Source of the DNA: Alphaproteobacteria bacterium | GTDB taxonomy: Bacteria; Pseudomonadota; Alphaproteobacteria; UBA6615 | Assembly: GCA_029243445.1 (NCBI GenBank) | Contig: JAQWSA010000015.1 | Coordinates: 1 to 8,040, forward strand | DNA length: 8,040 nucleotides | Direction: 5' to 3' | Shown: positions 1 through 5,636 of the stretch, in pieces | Layout: each line of letters starts with the position of its first letter | Position numbering within the stretch: position 1 is the stretch's first letter | Translations under genes and position numbers: made by a program | Notes under the pieces: generated by a model | Databases searched by the model: none | What the model was told of the DNA's origin: nothing | What the model saw: only the letters and a program-made list of their open reading frames with translations

Positions 1-107
1 CTCCGACGGAGTTTCATTTCACGGAAGACACCCTCACGCTGCATTTTTTTCTTAAGCGCTTTGAGAGCTTGGTCGACGTTGTTATCACGTACAACGACTT
101 GAACTAT
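1..107 (-). CDS. rpsU: 30S ribosomal protein S21 (bS21), 5' part, runs off left edge
   Basis: Component of the small ribosomal subunit near the platform and the 3' end of 16S rRNA, where it supports initiation. The minus strand reads [20 protein letters not shown] and then [14 protein letters not shown], a near-perfect match to the N-terminal half of alphaproteobacterial S21; the basic C-terminal half lies beyond the edge. Only about 35 codons are present. The start is odd: S21 homologues begin at or one residue before the QVVVRDNN block, and the codon there is ATA (107-105). It stands 5 nt after a ten-base Shine-Dalgarno. The nearest in-frame canonical start, GTG at 116-114, lies inside that Shine-Dalgarno and would add three residues with no usable spacing. 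The gene identity is seen directly and is secure; the ATA start is inferred and could also be a base-call error for ATG. Confidence 0.93.
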   Translation of the reverse strand, partial: MVQVVVRDNNVDQALKALKKKMQREGVFREMKLRR

Positions 108-112
108 GGTAC

Positions 113-122
113 TCACCTCCTT
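113..122 (-). promoter_or_regulatory. Perfect Shine-Dalgarno of rpsU
   Basis: The minus strand reads AAGGAGGTGA, a ten-base uninterrupted complement of the 16S rRNA anti-Shine-Dalgarno tail, far stronger than any other site in the window (others pair over 4-6 bases). It lies 5 nt before the ATA codon. This spacing argues for ATA at 107-105 as the start rather than the GTG embedded in the site. Confidence 0.85.
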
Positions 123-460
123 AAACGTTCTCACATAAATCTAACAGGACCTCTTCTTTATAGTCTTTGCAATTATTATGTTGCTTTTTTAAAGAGGGCG
201 GCCGGTTCTCTAGCATAAGCTGTAGTATCTGCCAAGTCTTTCTATAGGATTAATAGATGAAAATTATTTGTATTCCTATAATAAAACGTATTAAAAAAAT
301 ATTTAGTCTTTAATTTTAATTAACTATACATTTAACTTTTAATATTACAAAAGTCTAAATATTTCGATTTGTGTATTTTTTTACATTATGTTTTCCTATA
401 ATTACTTAAACAATACCCTTAATTAGTTTGCTGGGTGCTAAATAAAAATTAGTGAACAAA
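123..460. other. AT-rich non-coding region between rpsU and the SDR gene
   Basis: No convincing coding frame is present on either strand. The part near 123-180 is the leader of rpsU and must contain or adjoin its promoter; a TATAAA-like hexamer (162-157, minus) is present, but no well-spaced -35 was found. A short GC-rich island at 193-211 can fold as a 7-bp hairpin with two G-T pairs. Further right are an inverted repeat (297-311 with 350-364), one copy of the ATTAACTATA word (319-328) and a 10-bp direct repeat TTCCTATAAT at 273-282 and 393-402. Each copy of the direct repeat contains a perfect TATAAT on the plus strand although no plus-strand gene follows. It is probably 3' trailer of the SDR unit plus the rpsU upstream region. 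Confidence 0.7.
293..364 (-). terminator. Possible intrinsic terminator of the CMD-SDR unit
   Basis: Read on the minus strand, positions 364-350 and 311-297 form a 15-base inverted repeat with one mismatch (core AAATATTTAG with CTAAATATTT). It is followed at once by a run of seven T (299-293). Position and direction suit the end of the transcript leaving the SDR gene at 461. The stem is almost all A-T and the loop is long (38 nt), so folding would be weak; the arrangement may be chance in AT-rich DNA. Confidence 0.3.
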
Positions 461-1222
461 TTATCTAGGTCCCATGCGGATAGCACCATCAAGTCTGATG
501 GATTCGCCATTAAGCATTGGGTTTTGAATTATGCTGGTAACAAGTTGCGCGTACTCACTTGGCTTACCTGCTCGACTAGGAAATTGTGCGGCCTCTAAGA
601 GACGTTGATGTGCTTTGGGTGGCATAGATTCAAAAAGTGGGGTATCGAATGGACCCGGCGATATAGTCATCACGCGAATATGTTCTCGAGCAAATTCTCT
701 TGCTAATGCAATGCCCATTCCAACAACACCGGCTTTCGATGCGGCATAAGCGGTCTGTCCGATTTGCCCTTCATATGCGGAAGTTGAGCCAGTATTAATT
801 ATAACGCCTTTCTCTACTTCTGAGTTTAATTTCCGTTTGATCATATCAGCCGCGACAAGGCGAATCATATTAAAAGTACCAGTAAGGTTAACTCGTATGG
901 TTTTTTCGAACCAGTCTAGATCCACAGGTCCAGTTTTTCCAACAACGGCTGCACCTGGACCGATGCCTGCACAGTTTACCAATATACTAGATATTCCATG
1001 TATACTTCTTGCTTGTGCAATAGCTTTGCATGCATCATCCGCACTGCCTACATCGCATTTTATGGCTAGACAACCCAGCTTATCTGCTGTTTTTTTGGCA
1101 CTCTCAAAATGTTGATCTAATATTGCTACCTTTGCTCCTGCAGCAACCAAGGCTGCAGAAGTTGCAGCGCCTAGTCCGGATCCACCTCCAGTTATAATTG
1201 CTGATTGACCATCAATGTTCAT
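461..1222 (-). CDS. SDR-family 3-hydroxyacyl-CoA dehydrogenase, HSD17B10-like
   Basis: Predicted NAD-dependent cytoplasmic dehydrogenase oxidising a 3-hydroxyacyl-CoA (or similar secondary alcohol) to the 3-keto product, a beta-oxidation step. The 253-residue length is normal for a classical SDR. Visible motifs are the cofactor loop TGGGSGLG (11-18), Asp36 at the end of the second strand favouring NAD, NCAG (83-86), Asn112, catalytic Ser146 and Tyr159-x-x-x-Lys163 (YAASK), and PG at 189-190. The C-terminal stretch is the telling part: FPSR (214-217), EYAQLV (223-228) and LNGESIRLDGAIRM (237-250) closely follow the mammalian type 2 hydroxyacyl-CoA dehydrogenase HSD17B10, as does GTFNMIRLVA (115-124). 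The ATG start lies 3 nt after the upstream CMD stop, so the two are almost certainly co-transcribed; an AAGG lies upstream. SDR membership is certain; the acyl-CoA substrate is inferred from similarity. Confidence 0.93.
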   Translation of the reverse strand: MNIDGQSAIITGGGSGLGAATSAALVAAGAKVAILDQHFESAKKTADKLGCLAIKCDVGSADDACKAIAQARSIHGISSILVNCAGIGPGAAVVGKTGPVDLDWFEKTIRVNLTGTFNMIRLVAADMIKRKLNSEVEKGVIINTGSTSAYEGQIGQTAYAASKAGVVGMGIALAREFAREHIRVMTISPGPFDTPLFESMPPKAHQRLLEAAQFPSRAGKPSEYAQLVTSIIQNPMLNGESIRLDGAIRMGPR

Positions 1223-1225
1223 CTT

Positions 1226-1648
1226 TTATATGCCTTTCTCACGTTCCTCTAGGTTTTGGTTTTCTAAACCTTTTTTATTCATCACTGCCCTTAATGCTTT
1301 TAGACCGTCATTAACAGCTGGCGCACCGGCATAAGTAAACATCTGAAATATAACTTCTGCAATTTCGTCAGGTTTGCAGCCAACATTTAAGGCGCCATAT
1401 ATATGTACTTGTAGTTCTTCTAATTTTCCCATTACCGTTAAAGCAGCTATCACTGTTAGCTGTCTTGTCTTATGTGGAATTTTTTCTCTTGCATACATTG
1501 ACCCTGATATAAAATGGGTGAGATCTAAGGCCAATTCTGAGTCGAATGAGTCCCATAAATCAAAAACTTTTTCTCCTTTAAGTCCATTAAAATATAGTTT
1601 TTGTATCCTAGCTCTGTCCTTTTGCTGATTTTCTAATGATTTAACCAT
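1226..1648 (-). CDS. Carboxymuconolactone decarboxylase (CMD/AhpD) family protein
   Basis: A 140-residue protein of the CMD fold, the family of PcaC (4-carboxymuconolactone decarboxylase) and AhpD. Visible family features are a helical N-terminal part, a TRQLTVIAALTVMGKLEELQ-type helix (61-80), then HIYGALNVGCKPDEIAEVI (82-100) and the FQMFTYAGAPA segment (101-111). This is the PcaC-type arrangement: His82 is the conserved family histidine, and there is no CxxC pair as in AhpD, so peroxidase-reductase activity is unlikely. It is the first gene of a minus-strand pair with the SDR, 3 nt apart, and is divergent from the oxidoreductase cluster. ATG is preceded by GGAG at 1662-1659 with a 10-nt gap. 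The C-terminal tail (about 125-140) is charged and probably disordered. Family is clear; the true substrate need not be carboxymuconolactone, since many catabolic clusters carry uncharacterised CMD paralogues. Confidence 0.9.
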   Translation of the reverse strand: MVKSLENQQKDRARIQKLYFNGLKGEKVFDLWDSFDSELALDLTHFISGSMYAREKIPHKTRQLTVIAALTVMGKLEELQVHIYGALNVGCKPDEIAEVIFQMFTYAGAPAVNDGLKALRAVMNKKGLENQNLEEREKGI

Positions 1649-1679
1649 TGGTGTTATTCTCCATCATATATTTACTCAA

Positions 1680-1767
1680 TATAGTTAATGTTAATTGGCT
1701 TGGGAGTTATATCCTAAGCTTTTAAATCCCCAGAAAAATTATAATTAATTTATGAATATTAACTATA
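1680..1767. repeat. 10-bp inverted repeat in the divergent promoter region
   Basis: TATAGTTAAT at 1680-1689 is the exact reverse complement of ATTAACTATA at 1758-1767, with 68 bp between the arms. The left arm overlaps a tandem GTTAAT pair (1684-1695). A third exact copy of ATTAACTATA lies at 319-328, downstream of the SDR. The spacing of the arms suits two operator half-sites rather than an RNA hairpin. No regulator gene is in view, so the binding protein is unknown. Confidence 0.4.
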
Positions 1768-1894
1768 AGATTTTAATTTGTAGGATTAAGTGTAAAATGA
1801 ATGATAATTTTTCTCATTTTATAAACAGTATTAAATATTATTAACGGGTTGAGTTATTTTTTATATAAGCTGCTAAAAACAGATGAAATGAAGT

Positions 1895-1898
1895 GGAG
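1895..1898 (+). promoter_or_regulatory. Ribosome binding site deciding the LLM oxidoreductase start
   Basis: GGAG lies 6 nt before ATG 1905. An in-frame GTG at 1893 overlaps this site and lacks its own Shine-Dalgarno, so ATG 1905 is the better start and shortens the longest possible frame by four residues. Confidence 0.75.
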
Positions 1899-1904
1899 CA
1901 AAAA

Positions 1905-2990
1905 ATGATTTCTAAAAACCTGAATTTTGCTTTTGCTGTTGCCCCTGTCGGAACTATAGGGTTATCTGATGCACAACTTTATGAAGAGGTTATAACTGAT
2001 TGTAGACTAGGTTATTCACTAGGTTATGATAGTGCTTGGATGCTAGAGCATCATTTCTCGGATTATTTTCCTACACCCAGCCCCCTTATGTTTATGGCCA
2101 ACCTAGCTCCTCAGTTTCCAGGGCTTGGATTTGGTGCGGCGGTTTTAGTGGCGCCTTGGTATAATCCAGTCCGCTTGGCTGGTGAAATCGCTATGTTAAG
2201 TAATTTGTGCAGTGGAAACCTCTACTTAGGTCTAGGGCGTGGTACAGCTAAGCTTGAGTATGATGTATTTGATATAAATATGGAGGAGGCTCGTGATCGT
2301 TTCAAAGATTGTTATGAGGTTCTAAAAAGAGGCCTAAACGGTGATGAATTTTGTTATTCAGGAAAGTATTTTAATACAAACCGTAAAATAAAAATTCGTC
2401 CAACTCCAAATACCGAGCGAATTCACTTATATGGAGCACTTGGTAGCCCGCAAAGTGCTACTATCATGGCTGAGATGGGATTAGCTCCACTGAACACATG
2501 TCAATTTCCGTTTCATGTTCTTGAAAAGGCTATGAATGCTTGGGATCAGCAGGCTAGCTTAAGCGGTTATCCTAGTGACACGAGAAGGCCAGTTATGGCC
2601 CATACGATATTAGCTGAGAGTGATGATGAAGCGATGGATTTGGCACGAATACATTTATCTAAGTTTTTTAAACTACAATCGGATCACTATGAAGCTGAAT
2701 CTGATTTTTGGATTAACATTAAGGGGTATGAGCAATTCAGCCGTTTTTTTAAAAACCTTAATTTGTTATCTAACCCAGATAATATTGATAATTTTTCTAG
2801 CCATAATCTTGTGGGATCACCAAAGAAAATATGTGATCAAGTTGAAAAACTTGTGGGTATTGGTTTTAACCATATAATAGTTCATCCCGCTACCGTCGGT
2901 GTTCCACGAGAGCTACGCCATGAAGTGCTGAAGCAGTTTGCAGAAAAGGTAGGTCCTGAATTTACAACTAACTTTTCAAAGGATGTCTAA
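1905..2990 (+). CDS. LLM-class flavin-dependent oxidoreductase (bacterial luciferase-like monooxygenase)
   Basis: A 361-residue TIM-barrel protein of the luciferase-like family, which uses reduced FMN or F420 supplied in trans; oxygen-dependent members insert oxygen or cleave C-S or C-N bonds. Visible family features are the substrate/flavin segment WMLEHHFSDY (45-54), GFGAAVLVAPWYNPVRLAGE (75-94), SNLCSGNLYLGLGRG (99-113), corresponding to the usual LSxGRxxxGxGRG signature, EEARDRF (127-133), and LVGSPKKICDQVEKL (302-316), the standard C-terminal G-x-P cofactor-site region. His49-His50 fall in the usual active-site motif. It is the first gene of the plus-strand series and diverges from the CMD-SDR unit; 71 nt separate it from the GST. 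No flavin reductase is encoded in the window. Family is certain; whether it uses FMN or F420, and the substrate, cannot be told; FMN is more likely in a proteobacterium. Confidence 0.92.
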   Translation: MISKNLNFAFAVAPVGTIGLSDAQLYEEVITDCRLGYSLGYDSAWMLEHHFSDYFPTPSPLMFMANLAPQFPGLGFGAAVLVAPWYNPVRLAGEIAMLSNLCSGNLYLGLGRGTAKLEYDVFDINMEEARDRFKDCYEVLKRGLNGDEFCYSGKYFNTNRKIKIRPTPNTERIHLYGALGSPQSATIMAEMGLAPLNTCQFPFHVLEKAMNAWDQQASLSGYPSDTRRPVMAHTILAESDDEAMDLARIHLSKFFKLQSDHYEAESDFWINIKGYEQFSRFFKNLNLLSNPDNIDNFSSHNLVGSPKKICDQVEKLVGIGFNHIIVHPATVGVPRELRHEVLKQFAEKVGPEFTTNFSKDV

Positions 2991-3049
2991 TAGTATTTTT
3001 TTGATTGAATGAACTGTTTTATTATTAAGTTTTATTTTTGAACTCATTT

Positions 3050-3053
3050 AAGG
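3050..3053 (+). promoter_or_regulatory. Ribosome binding site deciding the GST start
   Basis: AAGG lies 8 nt before ATG 3062. The longer frame from TTG 3038 would place this Shine-Dalgarno inside the gene, and the added eight residues are absent from homologues, which begin directly with the first thioredoxin-fold strand (YDL). Confidence 0.75.
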
Positions 3054-3061
3054 TAATTCAT

Positions 3062-3754
3062 ATGACTATTTTATTATATGATTTGGTTGGTCAAGATGAC
3101 CGCAGATTCAGCTCTAATTGTTGGCGAACGAAAATGGCATTGGCCCATAAGGGGTTAAGCTTTCAAACGATACCAACAAGATTTACGGAAATAAGTGATA
3201 TTGGTGATCGATCTTTTACGACTGTGCCGGTTATAGATGATAACGGCACCTGGATATTTGATAGCTGGACTATAGCAAACTATCTTGATGAGAAGTATTC
3301 TGATCGTCTGCCCTTATTAGGAGGTAGCGATGGATATCAGCACGCCCTTTTTATACAGGAATGGTCTGTTAGTAGAATTAGCTCGTTGGTTTTCACGATG
3401 ATTGTTGAGGATATATATGCCCAGTTAACTCCAGAAGATAAAGAGTATTTCCATATGACACGTAGCAAGCGAGTTGGTCGTAACATTAACGGTATACAGG
3501 AAGGACGCGAACACCGGCTTTTGGATTTATATGAAAGACTAGAGCCTATGCGAAAAGTTTTGTCTGAATCTCCTTTTTTGGGCGGTGATTATCCATCCTA
3601 TGCAGATTACGTAGCTCTCAGTCCATTTATTTGGGCGCGGACGGTAAGTTCCTTTGCAATTATTAAATCTCAAGACCCTATCTACGAATGGTTTCAGCGC
3701 GTACTAGATTTATATGATGGTTTAGCACGTTCTAATCCAGGATATGATTGGTAA
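3062..3754 (+). CDS. Glutathione S-transferase family protein, LigE (beta-etherase)-like
   Basis: A 230-residue GST: N-terminal thioredoxin fold (about 1-82) and all-helical C-terminal domain (about 92-230). The N-terminal pattern YDLVG (6-10), FSSNCWRTKMALAHKGL (16-32), PTRFTEI (38-44), VPVIDDNGTWIFDSWTIANY (55-74) and LDEKYSDRLPLL (75-86) closely follows LigE of Sphingobium, the glutathione-dependent beta-aryl-etherase of lignin dimer breakdown, including the DSW variant of the glutathione-site motif. Ser17/Ser18 sit at the catalytic-residue position and Pro56 is the cis-proline. FLGGDYPSYADYVALSPFIW (172-191) is the helix-6 capping region of GSTs. It lies between the flavin oxidoreductase and the FAH gene, 34 nt before the latter. 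Family and LigE-like subgroup are well supported; ether cleavage itself is inference, and many relatives are uncharacterised. Confidence 0.88.
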   Translation: MTILLYDLVGQDDRRFSSNCWRTKMALAHKGLSFQTIPTRFTEISDIGDRSFTTVPVIDDNGTWIFDSWTIANYLDEKYSDRLPLLGGSDGYQHALFIQEWSVSRISSLVFTMIVEDIYAQLTPEDKEYFHMTRSKRVGRNINGIQEGREHRLLDLYERLEPMRKVLSESPFLGGDYPSYADYVALSPFIWARTVSSFAIIKSQDPIYEWFQRVLDLYDGLARSNPGYDW

Positions 3755-3788
3755 CCATATTAATGTCAGAATATGATAGGAAATATAA

Positions 3789-4778
3789 ATGACTAACATC
3801 GAATTTAAATTAGGAACCTTTTCAATTAATGGTAAAAGCCCTTATGTGGGATTGGTTTTAGATGAAGAAATTTATAATTTACCCTTTTTAACTAAAGCTT
3901 ATGGAAAGGATATTTTATCTACGACGGCGAGTATTCAGGGAATGCTAAACAATTGGGAAACCAACTTTGATGGGCTTAGATATATTACTGAATTTGTACG
4001 CGATGAAGGCAGAGATGCTGCTGATTGGGGAGGAATAAAAAAACTATCTGATCTTAAGGTATTGCCGCCAATATTAAAGCCAGGAAAAATGATTTATGCT
4101 GCTGCAAATTATGGAGGCCATATTAGAGAAATGTTGAATGCTGGTACTGCTCAAAATAATGATGAACGTGATAATATGCTTGATAGAGATAAAACGCGTG
4201 TAAGGCCTTATTCTTTCCTTAAATCACCAAGTGCTTTGGTTGGGGCTTTTGATAATATTATATTGCCACCCGAATCTAAGAAAGTGGATTGGGAAGTGGA
4301 GTTAGCGCTAGCCATAGGTCAAATAGCTAAGCGCGTACCAGCTGAAAAAGCTTTAGAATATGTTGCAGGATATATGACTACAAACGATGTGACGGCAAGA
4401 GATGCACAAAGCCGCCCTGATTGGCCAACATTGCGAACTGATTGGTTTACGGGTAAAAGCCATGATACCTTTGCCCCTATGGGACCATATTTTGTACCCG
4501 CTGAATTTATTGATGATTATCGAAATATCCAGCTATCTCTTATAGTTAACGGACAAATCAAACAAAATGATCTGGCAGGAGAAATGGTTTTCTCAGTTGA
4601 AGAACAGATTGAGCATGCCTCGGCTCAAATTTCACTTTATCCAGGAGACATTATTTCGACGGGTACACCTGAAGGAGTTGGACATGGGAAAGGTACTTAC
4701 CTTAAGGATGGTGATATTGTCGAAGCAAATGCCGAAGGCCTGGGTACCCAAATTTGTAATGTTTTTGATGAGAAATAG
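3789..4778 (+). CDS. Fumarylacetoacetate hydrolase (FAH) family protein
   Basis: Metal-dependent FAH-fold enzyme; family members hydrolyse or decarboxylate beta-diketo acids, isomerise or hydrate ring-cleavage products. It has 329 residues: an N-terminal cap domain (about 1-92) and the catalytic domain (about 98-327). Key residues visible are the metal ligands Glu169 and Glu171 in VDWEVELALAIG (166-177) and Asp200 in GYMTTNDVTARD (194-205), the lid His111-x-x-Glu114 dyad in NYGGHIREM (107-115), Lys223 in TGKSHDTFAPMGP (221-233), and TGTPEGVG (291-298). All the usual catalytic positions are therefore intact. ATG has AGGA 7 nt upstream. It follows the GST by 34 nt and precedes the aldolase by 69 nt, consistent with one operon. 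The cap and DNVTARD-type core resemble the HpaG/FAHD group used in aromatic catabolism, but the exact substrate is not readable. Confidence 0.93.
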   Translation: MTNIEFKLGTFSINGKSPYVGLVLDEEIYNLPFLTKAYGKDILSTTASIQGMLNNWETNFDGLRYITEFVRDEGRDAADWGGIKKLSDLKVLPPILKPGKMIYAAANYGGHIREMLNAGTAQNNDERDNMLDRDKTRVRPYSFLKSPSALVGAFDNIILPPESKKVDWEVELALAIGQIAKRVPAEKALEYVAGYMTTNDVTARDAQSRPDWPTLRTDWFTGKSHDTFAPMGPYFVPAEFIDDYRNIQLSLIVNGQIKQNDLAGEMVFSVEEQIEHASAQISLYPGDIISTGTPEGVGHGKGTYLKDGDIVEANAEGLGTQICNVFDEK

Positions 4779-4833
4779 AGTTTTTCTGCTAAGCAAATCT
4801 TTATAACAAAAGATAATACAATTAAAATATTAT

Positions 4834-4839
4834 AAGGAG
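4834..4839 (+). promoter_or_regulatory. Ribosome binding site supporting the GTG start of the aldolase gene
   Basis: AAGGAG stands 8 nt before GTG 4848, the strongest plus-strand Shine-Dalgarno in the window. No in-frame ATG occurs until codon 46 (within DMSDMT), well inside the folded domain, so GTG is the start. Confidence 0.8.
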
Positions 4840-4847
4840 TATTTATT

Positions 4848-5636
4848 GTGGCTAGTGTTGCAAATATAGAAGATTTTGCTCCCTTAGGTGATATACCTTC
4901 GGCCCATGGTCAAGTTAGTCATGAAGAATGGAAAACACGCGTTAATCTGGCAGCTTGTTATCGGTTAGTCGATCTTTATGATATGTCCGATATGACCCGC
5001 ACTCATATTTCAGCTAAAATACCTGAAGAAGAAGCATTTCTTCTAAATCCGTTTGGCCTGATGTTCAATGAAATCACTGCGTCCAGTCTCATCAAGGTTG
5101 ACATAGACGGCAACGTGCTAAGTGATAGCCCATACAAAATTAATCCTGCTGGCTATACCATACATAGTGCAGTACATGCGGCGAGAGAAGATATAAATTG
5201 TGTTTTACACACACACTCCGTTGCTGGAATGGCAATTTCTGCAATTGAATGTGGTTTTTTACCTATAAGCCAGCATGCAATGCGTCTTTATAATAGGGTT
5301 GCTTATCACGATTATGAAGGACTTGCTTTCAATCTAGATGAACGTGAACGTTTAGCGAATGATTTAGGGTCTCACTATTGTATGGTATTACGTAATCATG
5401 GACTCCTTACAGCTGGTCGTACTATTGATGAGGCATTTTCATTAGTATTTTATATGGAAAAATGTGCGCGTAGTCAGCTTCAGGCTATGGCTTCTGGCGC
5501 AAAATTAATTATTCCTTCCGACGAGGTTTGCGAGCATGCTGCCAAACAGTTTGATAAGAATGTTAATATTTCTGTACGTGATTGGCCGGGACACCTGCGT
5601 AAGTTAGATACAATTAACCCAGGATTTCGTGAATAA
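4848..5636 (+). CDS. Class II aldolase/adducin family protein
   Basis: A 262-residue protein with the fuculose-phosphate-aldolase fold. The zinc-site histidines are visible: His121 and His123 in VLHTHS (119-124) and His184 in LRNHGLL (181-187). INPAGYTIHSAVHAA (98-112) is typical of the adducin-like branch. Aligned through His106 and His121 with E. coli FucA, the position of its catalytic Glu73 (in SSEW) is Gly102, so the acid/base residue of the classical retro-aldol mechanism is missing. The protein may still bind metal and cleave, decarboxylate or isomerise a substrate, but FucA-like chemistry should not be assumed. It sits 69 nt after the FAH gene and 169 nt before the acyl-CoA synthetase. 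Adducin-like proteins of this length next to FAH genes are common in alphaproteobacterial catabolic clusters. Family certain, reaction unknown. Confidence 0.9.
   Translation: MASVANIEDFAPLGDIPSAHGQVSHEEWKTRVNLAACYRLVDLYDMSDMTRTHISAKIPEEEAFLLNPFGLMFNEITASSLIKVDIDGNVLSDSPYKINPAGYTIHSAVHAAREDINCVLHTHSVAGMAISAIECGFLPISQHAMRLYNRVAYHDYEGLAFNLDERERLANDLGSHYCMVLRNHGLLTAGRTIDEAFSLVFYMEKCARSQLQAMASGAKLIIPSDEVCEHAAKQFDKNVNISVRDWPGHLRKLDTINPGFRE

Larger units (their letters stand above)
1649..1904. promoter_or_regulatory. Divergent promoter region between the CMD-SDR and oxidoreductase units
   Basis: This 256-nt AT-rich stretch separates genes reading outwards, so both units' promoters must lie here or nearby. 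Perfect TATAAT hexamers occur on the plus strand at 1740-1745 and on the minus strand at 1743-1738 (an overlapping near-palindrome), but neither has a recognisable -35 at normal spacing. A weak plus candidate is TTGTAG (1778-1783) with GATAAT (1803-1808), spacing 19. The hexamer GTTAAT or its complement appears four times (1684-1689, 1690-1695, 1758-1763, 1840-1845), two of them within a 10-bp inverted repeat. Region role is inferred from layout; individual sites are unproven. Confidence 0.6.

Noticed and set aside
837..1115. Plus-strand open frame opposite the SDR gene
   Set aside because: It lies wholly antisense to a well-conserved SDR and its translation shows no recognisable domain.
1374..1628. 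Plus-strand open frame opposite the CMD gene
   Set aside because: Antisense shadow of a recognised family gene, with no domain of its own.
1893..1904. GTG start extending the LLM oxidoreductase by four residues
   Set aside because: The GTG overlaps the GGAG that serves ATG 1905 and has no ribosome site of its own.
2620..2877. Second-frame open reading frame inside the LLM oxidoreductase
   Set aside because: It overlaps a conserved gene in another frame and gives low-complexity hydrophobic sequence without a family match.
3038..3061. TTG start extending the GST by eight residues
   Set aside because: The Shine-Dalgarno at 3050-3053 fits ATG 3062, and homologues start at that point.
2991..3061. 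T-rich stretches after the LLM gene as a terminator
   Set aside because: No stable stem precedes the T-runs; only a 4-bp pairing was found, so the series may continue as one transcript.
4567..4806. Second-frame open reading frame over the end of the FAH gene
   Set aside because: Overlaps the conserved TGTPEGVG region of FAH in another frame; no sign of its own domain.
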